Positions 1 through 7,116 of a stretch of 64,000 bases of DNA are shown one piece after another. A program made the translations under genes and the position numbers. The stretch comes from Erysipelotrichaceae bacterium (GTDB lineage: Bacteria; Bacillota_I; Bacilli_A; Erysipelotrichales; Erysipelotrichaceae): positions 1 to 64,000 of the forward strand of contig WSYG01000005.1 in assembly GCA_009773735.1 (NCBI GenBank), given 5' to 3'. Under the pieces are notes generated by a model. The model had not been told where the DNA came from. It ran no database searches and saw nothing but the letters and a program-made list of their open reading frames with translations. Position 1 is the stretch's first letter. Each line of letters begins with the position of its first letter.

Positions 1-171
1 AGATTTAGGACCTACCAGATCAACTTTTTCTTCAGATGCATACTGTCCTGGTTGGGATAAGTTTTTCTTGACATGTAAAACAGCGCCAACTCCAAACAAT
101 GTTTCTAGGTCCGCTTGGGTGACATGGGCATGTCTTGCAGAAATCTCAACCAATACTTTTTTTTCATTCAT
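1..171 (-). CDS. pduL: PduL-type phosphate acyltransferase, N-terminal part (runs off window)
   Basis: Only the first 57 residues are present; the rest lies beyond the left edge. The N-terminus has the PduL pattern: a basic/aliphatic strand, then SARHAHV with the two histidines that bind metal in this family, then ADLETLFG, LSQPGQY and LVGPK. PduL-family enzymes interconvert acyl-CoA and acyl phosphate (acetyl- or propionyl-CoA with phosphate), feeding acetate/propionate kinase for ATP. The chosen start is the ATG at 169-171. It is divergent from the fructose-bisphosphate aldolase gene. No shell-protein genes are visible, so a role in ordinary acetate fermentation is as likely as one in a microcompartment. 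Confidence 0.85.
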   Translation of the reverse strand, partial: MNEKKVLVEISARHAHVTQADLETLFGVGAVLHVKKNLSQPGQYASEEKVDLVGPKS

Positions 172-195
172 GTATATACCTCTTTTAACGTTTCT

Positions 196-224
196 ATTAT
201 ACTGATTTCCCTTCAACTTTACAA
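196..224 (-). promoter_or_regulatory. sigma-A type promoter of the pduL-like gene
   Basis: Reading the minus strand, TTGTAA (219-224) and TATAAT (196-201) are separated by 17 bases and lie about 25 bases before the ATG. Confidence 0.55.
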
Positions 225-248
225 TGACAGGGCTTAACTTGTTTATCT

Positions 249-293
249 TTGTATACAAGCTCAATGAAAACATTTATAATAAGTTGCAGGAGG
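249..293 (+). promoter_or_regulatory. fba upstream region: palindrome, -10 box and ribosome binding site
   Basis: TATAAT at 275-280 is followed by AGGAGG at 288-293, ten bases before the fba start. A perfect 10-base palindrome TTGTATACAA (249-258) sits where a -35 box would be and could be an operator. No good -35 hexamer is seen, so the promoter may depend on a regulator. The operator idea is inference. Confidence 0.45.
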
Positions 294-303
294 AATTGAT
301 CCC

Positions 304-1242
304 ATGCCTTTAGTTTCAACCAGAGAAATGTTTAAAAGAGCCTACGAGGGAGGCTACGCCGTCGGTGCATTCAACGTCAACAATATGGAAATCGTCCAAG
401 CGATTGTTGAAGCCGCCAATGAGCTGAAATCACCCGTTATTTTACAAGTGTCCAAAGGTGCCAGAGATTATGCCAAACCGGTTTATTTGACCAAATTGGT
501 AGAAGCAGCCTTGTTGGACAGTAATATTCCTATTGCTTTACATCTAGATCACGGCGATTCATTTGAAACCTGTAAAGCTTGTATCGACTCTGGGTTTACA
601 TCCGTTATGATCGATGGCTCCCATTTGAGCTTAGCTGATAACATTGCTTTAACCAAGAGAGTTGTCGACTATGCCCATGCCCATGATCCTTATATCACTG
701 TCGAAGGTGAACTAGGCCAATTGGCTGGCGTTGAAGATGACATCGATGTTGCCCATCACAGTTATACAAACCCTGATGATGTCGTTGAATTCGTTACGAA
801 GTCTGGATGTGATTCTTTGGCCATCGCCATTGGAACCAGTCACGGTGCTTTCAAATTCAAACCAGGCGTTAAACCGCAACTTCGTTTTGATATCTTGGAA
901 GAAGTAGCCCGTCGTTTGCCTAACTTCCCAATCGTCCTCCATGGCGCATCTAGCGTCTCTCAAGAATATGTAAAAACAATCAACGCCAATGGCGGTATAA
1001 TGGCCGATGCCATCGGTGTCCCTGAAGACATGTTAAGACAAGCTGCCAGTTCAGCGGTCTGCAAAATCAACATTGACTCCGATTTACGTTTAGCCATGAC
1101 AGCTGGTATCCGCGAAATCTTCTTCGCAAAACCGGAAGTCTTTGATCCTAGAACATATCTCAAAGTCGGTCGTAAAAATGTCAAAGATGTTGTTTCTCAT
1201 AAGATCAGAGAAGTCTTAGGTTCTGAAGGAAAAGCTTGGTAA
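304..1242 (+). CDS. fba: class II fructose-1,6-bisphosphate aldolase
   Basis: Cytoplasmic glycolytic and gluconeogenic enzyme that reversibly splits fructose 1,6-bisphosphate into dihydroxyacetone phosphate and glyceraldehyde 3-phosphate, using Zn2+. The 312 residues match the usual length of the FbaA group. Visible active-site features: LHLDHG at 79-84 with catalytic D82 and zinc ligand H83, GTSHG with H180, VLHGAS with H213, and the phosphate-binding NIDSD at 256-260. A consensus AGGAGG precedes the ATG. The gene is monocistronic and ends at a strong hairpin. Tagatose-bisphosphate aldolase is a close relative and cannot be fully excluded, but the context and sequence favour fructose bisphosphate. 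Confidence 0.95.
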   Translation: MPLVSTREMFKRAYEGGYAVGAFNVNNMEIVQAIVEAANELKSPVILQVSKGARDYAKPVYLTKLVEAALLDSNIPIALHLDHGDSFETCKACIDSGFTSVMIDGSHLSLADNIALTKRVVDYAHAHDPYITVEGELGQLAGVEDDIDVAHHSYTNPDDVVEFVTKSGCDSLAIAIGTSHGAFKFKPGVKPQLRFDILEEVARRLPNFPIVLHGASSVSQEYVKTINANGGIMADAIGVPEDMLRQAASSAVCKINIDSDLRLAMTAGIREIFFAKPEVFDPRTYLKVGRKNVKDVVSHKIREVLGSEGKAW

Positions 1243-1245
1243 AAT

Positions 1246-1282
1246 AATAAAGGTGATTCTTGCGAATCACCTTTATTTATTT
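1246..1282. terminator. bidirectional intrinsic terminator between fba and a convergent small ORF
   Basis: AAAGGTGATTC / GAATCACCTTT with loop TTGC at 1260-1263, T-rich on the plus side and A-rich before it, so it can act in both directions. Confidence 0.85.
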
Positions 1283-1465
1283 CTTTTTTGGTTCTATTTC
1301 ATTTGTATCTTCTGCTATGTCATCCAGAAGAGTTCCATAATCTGCATGAGGTTCTATGATGTGACCTTCCGCAAATGGAACACCATTCGTTAAAGGTTGG
1401 CCATAGATACGAATCGCATCTAGTGTTTCTTGAGTTGAATTTTTAGGTTGTTTTGTTTTGGTCAT
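1277..1465 (-). CDS. small hypothetical protein (62 aa)
   Basis: I do not recognise this protein. The ATG at 1463-1465 is chosen because AAGGAG lies 7-8 bases before it; a longer reading frame begins 14 codons upstream without such a site. The product is hydrophilic, begins with a basic Thr/Lys/Gln stretch and ends acidic and then PKKK. It has no membrane segment or cysteine. The gene is convergent to fba and its stop codon lies in the shared terminator. The proper ribosome binding site supports expression; no function can be inferred. Confidence 0.5.
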   Translation of the reverse strand: MTKTKQPKNSTQETLDAIRIYGQPLTNGVPFAEGHIIEPHADYGTLLDDIAEDTNEIEPKKK

Positions 1466-1572
1466 GAGAATTCTCCTTGTGGACAAAGTTGCCTCTGTCA
1501 AGCACATTATAAGGTCTTAAGGCGAATTACACAAAGCGAATGCATGTTCCTATACATGAGTCAATCTTTAGA

Positions 1573-1606
1573 AATAAAAAAACTCTACAGTAATCTGTAG
1601 AGTTTT
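1573..1606 (-). terminator. terminator after tRNA-His
   Basis: Minus-strand hairpin AAACTCTACAG / CTGTAGAGTTT (1580-1605, loop 1591-1594) followed by a run of U, ending about ten bases past the CCA end of the tRNA. Confidence 0.85.
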
Positions 1607-1615
1607 GCGTACAAA

Positions 1616-1693
1616 TGGGGCGACCGACGGGGCTCGAACCCGCGAGTGTCGGAGCCACAATCCGATGCGTTAACCAACTTCGCCACGACCGCC
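1616..1693 (-). tRNA. tRNA-His (anticodon GTG), CCA end encoded
   Basis: The minus strand folds as a cloverleaf. The acceptor stem GCGGTCG pairs with CGGTCGC, using two G-U pairs. The anticodon loop reads TTGTGGC with anticodon GTG, and the T-arm contains GGTTCGAGCC. The extra 5' G typical of histidine tRNAs is encoded at 1693 opposite a discriminator C, and the CCA tail is encoded. It stands alone with its own promoter and terminator. Confidence 0.95.
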
Positions 1694-1714
1694 ATACTCT
1701 TTGTGCGCCGTTTA

Positions 1715-1743
1715 ATTTTAACCTAAAAGTAGACGCTTGTAAA
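1715..1743 (-). promoter_or_regulatory. promoter of tRNA-His
   Basis: Minus strand TTTACA (1738-1743), 17 bases, TAAAAT (1715-1720). The predicted transcript start is about 15 bases before the mature tRNA. Confidence 0.6.
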
Positions 1744-1745
1744 GA

Positions 1746-2513
1746 CTAAACTTGACGAGTGCGACGATCGATCTCAAAGAGACCATCATTGAGTAAAAAA
1801 GGTTCAAATTTAAATTCTTGTAGATAGGGATAAACCACGTTTGAGAATCCCCCTGTAACGATCTTGGTACAATTATGCCCTAATTCTTTTGCCATGCGTT
1901 CAGCGATCCCAATGACGGAATCGATATGACCATACATCAAACCTGATTCCATCGCATGTATGGTATCTTTACCGATGACGGTCTTAGGGACTTCGATGGC
2001 GATTTGAGGCAAATGCGGGATAAATGAAGTCAAGGCATCGCGACTGATTTTTATGCCAGGTAAAATAACCCCGCCTTCAAAGACAAAATCTTTACTTATG
2101 GCACTGAGTTTGGTTGCAGAACCTAAGTCTGCAATCACACACGGCAAATCATATTTAGCCAAAGCCCCATAACTGGTCGCAATAAAATCAGCACCGATGT
2201 CACTGGGTTCAGTTAGTTTGACTTCAAAATTTTTGACTGTGTTTAAAGAACAGTTTTGCCCTTTTATTTCTAATAGTTCTTCAAGTAGCTTAAAAAATGT
2301 TTCTGTTACTCTTGGGACAACTGAACTTAAAATAAAACGCTCTATCTTGAGTTCTTCTTTTATAGAACACAGCTCTAACGTGATCCATTGGGTATAGTAA
2401 GTCAATACATCTTCTTTGATCGTTTCATAACGCTGATCAAAGGTTCTTGTTTGGTGTTTGTCGTAACAAACAACGACGATATTCGAATTCCCGATGTCGA
2501 TGGTAAGTAGCAT
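1746..2513 (-). CDS. coaX: type III pantothenate kinase
   Basis: Phosphorylates pantothenate in the first step of coenzyme A synthesis, in the cytoplasm. The 255 residues match CoaX. Motifs of the ASKHA-fold family are visible: DIGNSN at 6-11 (phosphate loop), IADLGSATK near residue 128 and GGVILPGI about twenty residues later. Type III enzymes are insensitive to CoA feedback and usually need a monovalent cation (family knowledge). The start has no Shine-Dalgarno sequence; a TATAAT ends six bases before the ATG, so the mRNA is probably leaderless. coaD, a later CoA gene, lies at 51737. Confidence 0.93.
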   Translation of the reverse strand: MLLTIDIGNSNIVVVCYDKHQTRTFDQRYETIKEDVLTYYTQWITLELCSIKEELKIERFILSSVVPRVTETFFKLLEELLEIKGQNCSLNTVKNFEVKLTEPSDIGADFIATSYGALAKYDLPCVIADLGSATKLSAISKDFVFEGGVILPGIKISRDALTSFIPHLPQIAIEVPKTVIGKDTIHAMESGLMYGHIDSVIGIAERMAKELGHNCTKIVTGGFSNVVYPYLQEFKFEPFLLNDGLFEIDRRTRQV

Positions 2514-2519
2514 AGGACA

Positions 2520-2528
2520 ATTATACCA
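2520..2528 (-). promoter_or_regulatory. extended -10 promoter of coaX, 6 nt from the ATG
   Basis: Minus strand TGG-TATAAT (2528 to 2520), then six bases TGTCCT, then the ATG. Transcription would begin at or next to the start codon. The same 17-base block recurs upstream of the gene at 19604. Confidence 0.55.
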
Positions 2529-2532
2529 TAAG

Positions 2533-2552
2533 AAAAACCGGGTTTTACCGGT
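2533..2552 (-). terminator. probable terminator of the pilus operon
   Basis: Minus strand ACCGG / CCGGT around a short loop followed by TTTTCTTAT. The stem is short and overlaps the last codons of the 2545 gene, so strength is uncertain. Confidence 0.45.
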
Positions 2553-2883
2553 TCATCGGCCGTGTGATCAATTGAATCAGCGCGGACTTTTCATAATTAA
2601 GCAAGGGGATGCTTAATGGATATCTGACTTTGATCGTATAACGTTGGGTCAGTTCATCTTGAGTGATGGTAGAAGAACAGAAACTGCATTGAACAGGATG
2701 ATTCTGAATTAAAAGCGCAACCGATTCATCATAACGATTTTGATGCTCTATGAGTGCTAAAATCGTTTCACCATAAAGCCTGGCTTGATTTTGTGACAAG
2801 ATCACTTGGGTAAAGCTCATACCTAAGATCACAAACATCATACCAAACAGAAAAACCATACCCAATTCAAATGCACCTTTCAT
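2545..2883 (-). CDS. TadE-like pseudopilin / pilus accessory protein
   Basis: 112 residues. Residues 4-30 form one hydrophobic helix starting MKGAFELGMVFL, like the N-terminus of TadE/pseudopilin proteins that sit in the membrane and help assemble Flp pili. The remainder is an extracytoplasmic-type domain with a CSFC pair. It is the last gene of the operon, and its ATG shares one base with the stop of the Flp-like gene. The TadE assignment rests on position, size and the N-terminal helix, not on strong motifs. Confidence 0.55.
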   Translation of the reverse strand: MKGAFELGMVFLFGMMFVILGMSFTQVILSQNQARLYGETILALIEHQNRYDESVALLIQNHPVQCSFCSSTITQDELTQRYTIKVRYPLSIPLLNYEKSALIQLITRPMNR

Positions 2884-3029
2884 CAGCTGTTAGAGGTCAT
2901 TTGAGACCACTGCGCCGATAACGTTTCCTGCATCGTGGTCTTAAATCCTTCTGAAAAAGCAATCATTCCTGTAGCAATTACAGTTACGACTAATACCAAT
3001 CCATATTCTTCAAAAAATGCTTTCATCAT
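2883..3029 (-). CDS. Flp-type pilin-like peptide (48 aa)
   Basis: A 48-residue product preceded by a strong AAAGGAGGTGAG site. It has an Flp signature, EEYGLVLVVTVIATG, giving a short N-terminal leader, Glu-Tyr, and one hydrophobic helix, then a polar tail. Classical Flp pilins are cut after Gly by a prepilin peptidase five residues before the conserved Glu; here that position is Lys, and no peptidase gene is in the cluster. It sits between tadC-like and tadE-like genes, where the pilin is expected. It probably forms the pilus fibre or a membrane-bound pseudopilin. Confidence 0.7.
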   Translation of the reverse strand: MMKAFFEEYGLVLVVTVIATGMIAFSEGFKTTMQETLSAQWSQMTSNS

Positions 3030-3030
3030 C

Positions 3031-3786
3031 TCACCTCCTTTCAAACATCGTCATCAGGACGCTCATCATGGCACTAAGGAAAACCAGAGTCACTCCAATT
3101 AAAGGGATCATACCCAACCACTGACTGATCATCAGTTGCTTTTGTTTCGCATATTGACGTTCTTGTCTCAACCACTTGGAAGTCGATGCAATCATTCGAT
3201 TAAACTGTCTTGAGGCATCTTGTTGACCTGTGTTTTCAAATCGATATAGCCACTTCATAGCCCTTTGAATCTCAGAAAGCTCCAATCGGCTCATAAACGC
3301 TGTGTATGAGCTCAATCTACCAGGTTGTGACAGTAATCGCTGATGCAGTAACTTCAGTTCTGTGCGAAGATACAAAGGCGCTTGTGGAATCGAACATTCT
3401 ATGGCTTTGATGACTGTATTGTTTTGAAGCAAGATCTGAAGTTGTCTCAAATAAATCGGAAACTGATAGCGGATCAGATCGGATTGTCGTTTGACTTCAG
3501 ATTTCAAATGAATCCAAGGACTTAAGTACATCAACAAGATCAATCCCATAAACAGTAAGTCAAATTGAACTGAACTGGTCCAAACTAAGGCAATCATCCA
3601 TACCCAACGAACCTGATGACTTCGTCTATACCTCCTTCTTTGCCACAGACTTGGGTTTTCCTTTTCTAAAATCCAAAAATAGTGAATAAGTTTTGAATCT
3701 GTCAAACGACTGACCCAAGGTTCTAAAAGTGGATCAAGTGCAATCCATACCAAGAGAATGATCCAATGAAGAATTAGATTTTCCAT
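3031..3786 (-). CDS. TadC-like inner membrane pilus platform protein
   Basis: 251 residues with a type II secretion F-like layout: hydrophobic segments at about 3-25 and 60-92, a cytoplasmic helical part with the family-like pattern LRTELKLLHQRL and ASRQFNRMIASTSKWLRQERQYAK, and a C-terminal hydrophobic segment at about 218-245. Proteins of this type form the membrane platform driven by the TadA/CpaF ATPase. The gene overlaps the tadB-like gene by 13 bases, implying translational coupling. Confidence 0.7.
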   Translation of the reverse strand: MENLILHWIILLVWIALDPLLEPWVSRLTDSKLIHYFWILEKENPSLWQRRRYRRSHQVRWVWMIALVWTSSVQFDLLFMGLILLMYLSPWIHLKSEVKRQSDLIRYQFPIYLRQLQILLQNNTVIKAIECSIPQAPLYLRTELKLLHQRLLSQPGRLSSYTAFMSRLELSEIQRAMKWLYRFENTGQQDASRQFNRMIASTSKWLRQERQYAKQKQLMISQWLGMIPLIGVTLVFLSAMMSVLMTMFERR

Positions 3787-4523
3787 ATTTCCTCACGATC
3801 TTCGATCCATCTTTTAGCCAAAAGATTTTGCACGACCGCAACCGTAATCTGAATCATTAGTAAAAAGACCAATAGCGCCATATCCGTTAAATTCATCTGC
3901 GCTTGTAACCCTGTCTTCTTTAACATGGATTGACTGAAATAAGCAATCATTAAAGCAAAAAGACTTAAGAGGATGATACGGTTTCTTTGTTGTTTCTCCA
4001 TTTGTTTGAATAGTAATGTATCTTCAGCCCATTCCTCTATGTCATCTTGGATGATGTCTAAACTTAAACCATAATCATGGGTGCCAAACAATTCGACCGC
4101 AACCATCAGATGTACCAAATTCCCGATGACGAAATGCGGATATGATTTTAGAAAAAACAACGCTGAATGATTAAGATCCTTACCTTGCTCAAGATCTTCG
4201 ATCCAAGTTAAAACAGATTCTTTGAGATGTCCTTTAATGAGATCTTGACTCTCAGTAAAACTGAAATAGATTTTAGGATGATGTTTGAATAAAGCCAAGA
4301 CTTGTTGAAAGAAATCGATCATCATATAGAAATCTGTTTCTTGTCGTTTGTAAATTTTCTCTGTGATCGAAAACCAAACTCCTAACCCAAAAGCACTGAT
4401 CATGATGATTATATGATTCAAAAGACTTAAACCCAATAAGTCTCCTAGAACATAAAACAAAGAGGTACTTAATAGACCATACAGTCCATGGTGAGTCAAC
4501 CAGATCAAGTTTTTAGGTTTCAC
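3774..4523 (-). CDS. TadB-like inner membrane pilus platform protein
   Basis: I choose the GTG at 4521-4523 because AAGGGG lies seven bases before it; an ATG nine codons upstream would overlap cpaF more deeply. The 249-residue product has hydrophobic segments near both ends and a central cytoplasmic helical domain, the architecture of TadB. It pairs with the tadC-like gene downstream; the two form the platform for pilus assembly. It overlaps the end of cpaF by 11 bases. Confidence 0.7.
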   Translation of the reverse strand: MKPKNLIWLTHHGLYGLLSTSLFYVLGDLLGLSLLNHIIIMISAFGLGVWFSITEKIYKRQETDFYMMIDFFQQVLALFKHHPKIYFSFTESQDLIKGHLKESVLTWIEDLEQGKDLNHSALFFLKSYPHFVIGNLVHLMVAVELFGTHDYGLSLDIIQDDIEEWAEDTLLFKQMEKQQRNRIILLSLFALMIAYFSQSMLKKTGLQAQMNLTDMALLVFLLMIQITVAVVQNLLAKRWIEDREEIWKI

Positions 4524-5502
4524 GATGAATCCCCTTATTGGGTAGTTCATTAAAATTTATCTCTGGATTCTTTTCATCATCTTTATAAATCAATATTGTT
4601 TTGGGCTTAAAATGCTCATCCAGATGATAATAAACTAATTCTCTGATTTTTCTTCGTATGCCTTTGGGAGAACTCTGAATTTCAATATGAAGTCCAAAAT
4701 CTAAAGTCGAGTGAACAAGTGCCAAGAGATTTGTGTTGGTGACATCCACATCGGGCATCATGTGCAGTAAACGTTGAGGAATCGCAGTTGCATTTTCAGC
4801 ATGTACTGTACTTAAGACACTGGCCCCAGTCGAACAGCTTTGAATCAATTGCATGACTTCCCTGCCTCTAACCTCAGAAACACATATCCAGTCTGGTCTT
4901 TGTCTTAAGGCTGCTTTTATAGCAGCCTCATAATCAAATAAAGGACTGATCTTGATCATGACATGATCTTTATGCGGATGAATCTCCCCATAACGCAACT
5001 CCAGACTATCCTCAATCGTTATGACACGCTGATAAGCAGGAATACTTTTCATCAGATATTTGACCAGCTCTGTTTTACCACTACCAGGTAAACCACTGAT
5101 CAAGATATTCGATCGAGCTTTGATGGCATCTTTGAGTAACTCGATGACCCAATTTGGCGCATAATTCTTCATCATCAGATCACTGATTCTTAGAAACGCT
5201 GGTGTCTTTCTGATCGAAATGCTTAAACCACTTCGACAGACACTTTGATGAAGCATACTGATGCGTAGTTCTTTGGTTTCAGCTTCAAGAATTGGTGAAC
5301 TGATGTTGAAAGGCAGATTGACATAATTGGCGATCTTATAGGCAAAAGCTTGCATAAAATCATGAGCTGTAAAGGGCTCTATGGGATATCTTCCCTTTCC
5401 TAGATGATCCACCCAACACTGTTTACCATTATAGTTGATGTCGGTAATCTGATCATCTCTAATCCAAGGATTTAATATGCCAAAATCAAAATCATCGTTC
5501 AT
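4513..5502 (-). CDS. cpaF: Flp pilus assembly ATPase CpaF/TadA
   Basis: Cytoplasmic secretion ATPase that powers assembly of Tad/Flp pili. The 329 residues show the family boxes in order: Walker A GLPGSGKTE (137-145), Asp box TIEDS (162-166), Walker B region RPDWICVSEVRG (202-213) and His box STVHAEN (231-237). The N-terminal domain is shorter than in long CpaF proteins. The start has AAGGTG seven bases upstream and overlaps the end of cpaB. It is the surest member of the pilus operon. Confidence 0.92.
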   Translation of the reverse strand: MNDDFDFGILNPWIRDDQITDINYNGKQCWVDHLGKGRYPIEPFTAHDFMQAFAYKIANYVNLPFNISSPILEAETKELRISMLHQSVCRSGLSISIRKTPAFLRISDLMMKNYAPNWVIELLKDAIKARSNILISGLPGSGKTELVKYLMKSIPAYQRVITIEDSLELRYGEIHPHKDHVMIKISPLFDYEAAIKAALRQRPDWICVSEVRGREVMQLIQSCSTGASVLSTVHAENATAIPQRLLHMMPDVDVTNTNLLALVHSTLDFGLHIEIQSSPKGIRRKIRELVYYHLDEHFKPKTILIYKDDEKNPEINFNELPNKGIHRET

Positions 5503-6190
5503 GAAGCACCTTCAACAATGCCGTGTCTTGAATCAATATACTTTCTGTTTCTAAACTTTGATTAGAACCTGGTGTAATGATCAAATCTCCCAATTCTATG
5601 GCTTTTGTAAGTATCGAAACTTGATCTTGATCTAGTGCAATCAACATCAACTTCGGTATATCCGTCGCTTTTTCAAGTTCTTTACCATTCTTATCTTTGA
5701 GGCTTAAAATCCTAACATTACTGATCAAACGATCAACGACGGTCAGTCGATTATGTAAAATCGATACATAAAGATCGATCTTTTGAAAAGGTTGTAGTGT
5801 ATTACCTGAAGTCATTTTCAAATCAACGTCTAAGGCATACACCACTTGATTGGGAAGCAACAAAAGACTGGGTGAATCTTTGGCTTGTTCAATGGACTCC
5901 ACCATCGAATCATAGATAAAACTACCTTGTGGGATCTGTGATCGAATCAGCGTATACTTACCAATCAAGTCTTTGATGTCTAAAACAATGGAGTTTTGAA
6001 GATAAGCTTTGGGTACTTTGATCATTACAATGTCATCTTCACTGATCAGTGTCCTAGGTTGTAACACACTGGCTGCTACTGGTACATCAATAAGTTCCAA
6101 TCTTTGATCAACATAGATCTTAGATCCCAAATAACCGATTCCACAAAGTGCAGCTGCTAATAAACCTAATATGATTCTATTCGATTTCAT
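5492..6190 (-). CDS. cpaB: CpaB/RcpC-like Flp pilus assembly protein (SAF domain)
   Basis: 232 residues: an N-terminal membrane anchor (about 5-25), then a SAF-type region (VPVAASVLQPRTLISEDDIVMIKVP) and a longer periplasmic-side domain. CpaB proteins are needed for Flp pilus assembly and contain SAF/beta-clip folds thought to bind cell wall glycans. Its gene order before cpaF is the usual one. It overlaps the upstream gene by 14 bases. Confidence 0.85.
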   Translation of the reverse strand: MKSNRIILGLLAAALCGIGYLGSKIYVDQRLELIDVPVAASVLQPRTLISEDDIVMIKVPKAYLQNSIVLDIKDLIGKYTLIRSQIPQGSFIYDSMVESIEQAKDSPSLLLLPNQVVYALDVDLKMTSGNTLQPFQKIDLYVSILHNRLTVVDRLISNVRILSLKDKNGKELEKATDIPKLMLIALDQDQVSILTKAIELGDLIITPGSNQSLETESILIQDTALLKVLHER

Positions 6191-6551
6191 GTTCTACCTC
6201 GATCATGGTTTCTTCAGTTTGTATGTTTAATTCAAATAGTGATCCAATATCTGTTGCATCGATTCTGATCCTTAAAGCTAAAGGATCTGCTATAAATCCC
6301 ATGAGATCGATTTGATAAGAGACAGATGGATGCTTTCTCAGTTTGAAATTATCAGAAAACAGAGTTAATGCTTGATTATACCGATCCCCAACAGCCAATT
6401 CATCCAACTGAAACAAGGTTTCAATCAAAGACTGTTTCAAGGCGGTCACTGTATTTAGACGCAATTGTTCAAAACTGATGTAATACATCAATCCTAAAGT
6501 AACACCCATGCTTAAGACGAATAAACCAACTGCCATCATGATTCCTTTCAT
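6177..6551 (-). CDS. small membrane-anchored protein, first gene of the pilus operon
   Basis: 124 residues with one N-terminal hydrophobic helix (about 5-25) and a soluble remainder. I see no named domain. The single-helix anchor plus extracytoplasmic domain is compatible with a pseudopilin or TadE/F-type protein. A GAGG site precedes the ATG. It begins the operon, just downstream of the rnfB terminator, and its end overlaps cpaB, so it is very likely part of the pilus machine. Confidence 0.6.
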   Translation of the reverse strand: MKGIMMAVGLFVLSMGVTLGLMYYISFEQLRLNTVTALKQSLIETLFQLDELAVGDRYNQALTLFSDNFKLRKHPSVSYQIDLMGFIADPLALRIRIDATDIGSLFELNIQTEETMIEVEHEIE

Positions 6552-6595
6552 GGTTTGACCTCAAGTTCCTCTATGAACTAAGTCAGAACGTTCCT

Positions 6596-6620
6596 AAAAA
6601 AAAAGAGCCTTTTGGCTCTT
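6596..6620 (-). terminator. terminator of the rnf operon
   Basis: Minus strand AAGAGCC / GGCTCTT with loop AAAA, followed by nine U. It begins three bases after the rnfB stop codon, so the short rnfB is a true end and not a truncated frame. Confidence 0.9.
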
Positions 6621-6622
6621 GG

Positions 6623-6931
6623 TTATACGGAATGAGAATGTGCTGAAGCGAGAGGATCGACCCCTGACTCCATAAAAGAATTGATACGATCACGATGAGT
6701 AGCGGTTGATGGCTTGCACAATGTGACGGATTTGGCTTCACCTGAAACTAAGGCAGTGGCTAAACCATTACATCCTGGGTATCCACAAGCACCACAGTTA
6801 AGTCCTGGCAGCATGGTCGTAATCTGTTCAACACGTGTGTCTTCTTCAACTTGAAAGAACACACCAGCAATTGCCAGCAATAAACCAAGTGCAGCACCCA
6901 ATACAATCATCATCAAAATGGCATTCAACAT
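6623..6931 (-). CDS. rnfB: short RnfB-like subunit with a single Fe-S motif
   Basis: RnfB normally receives electrons from ferredoxin and passes them into the Rnf membrane complex. This protein has the N-terminal membrane helix (about 3-25) and the first cluster motif, NCGACGYPGC plus a later Cys (C46, C49, C54, C72), but ends at 102 residues. Family members usually exceed 180 residues and carry two more [4Fe-4S] clusters of the ferredoxin type. The stop is followed at once by a terminator, so the lost domain is not in another frame. AAGGAG lies in the end of the preceding gene. How this complex takes up electrons is open. Confidence 0.85.
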   Translation of the reverse strand: MLNAILMMIVLGAALGLLLAIAGVFFQVEEDTRVEQITTMLPGLNCGACGYPGCNGLATALVSGEAKSVTLCKPSTATHRDRINSFMESGVDPLASAHSHSV

Positions 6932-6932
6932 A

Positions 6933-7112
6933 TTAGTTCTCCTTACTTAACTGGGCTGGATTATGGCCACAGGATCCGGTGGAACAAGTCGAACAGGCCA
7001 CCAAGATGTCTTTACAATTATCTGGAACAGGCGTTTTCTGATTCAATACATAGAATAAGGCATATAAGCCGCCTAAGACGGCAATATAGAGACCGGCAAT
7101 TAGATAGGGCAT
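6933..7112 (-). CDS. small Cys-rich membrane protein between rnfA and rnfB (59 aa)
   Basis: A 59-residue frame: ATG at 7110-7112, stop at 6933-6935. Residues 4-24 form one membrane helix and the C-terminal side carries four cysteines (C33, C40, C43, C48) and H50 in CKDILVACSTCSTGSCGH. The layout recalls small FeoB-associated Cys-rich membrane proteins (PF12669-like). It starts four bases past the rnfA stop region in the reading direction and is followed one base later by rnfB, so it is co-translated with the Rnf subunits. A metal or Fe-S site near the membrane is a reasonable inference; function unknown. Confidence 0.75.
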   Translation of the reverse strand: MPYLIAGLYIAVLGGLYALFYVLNQKTPVPDNCKDILVACSTCSTGSCGHNPAQLSKEN

Positions 7113-7116
7113 CAGA

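Noticed and set aside
249-258. Link between the fba palindrome TTGTATACAA and the rnf repeat
   Set aside because: They share only short CTTGT/ACAAG pieces in AT-rich DNA; too weak to claim one regulator.
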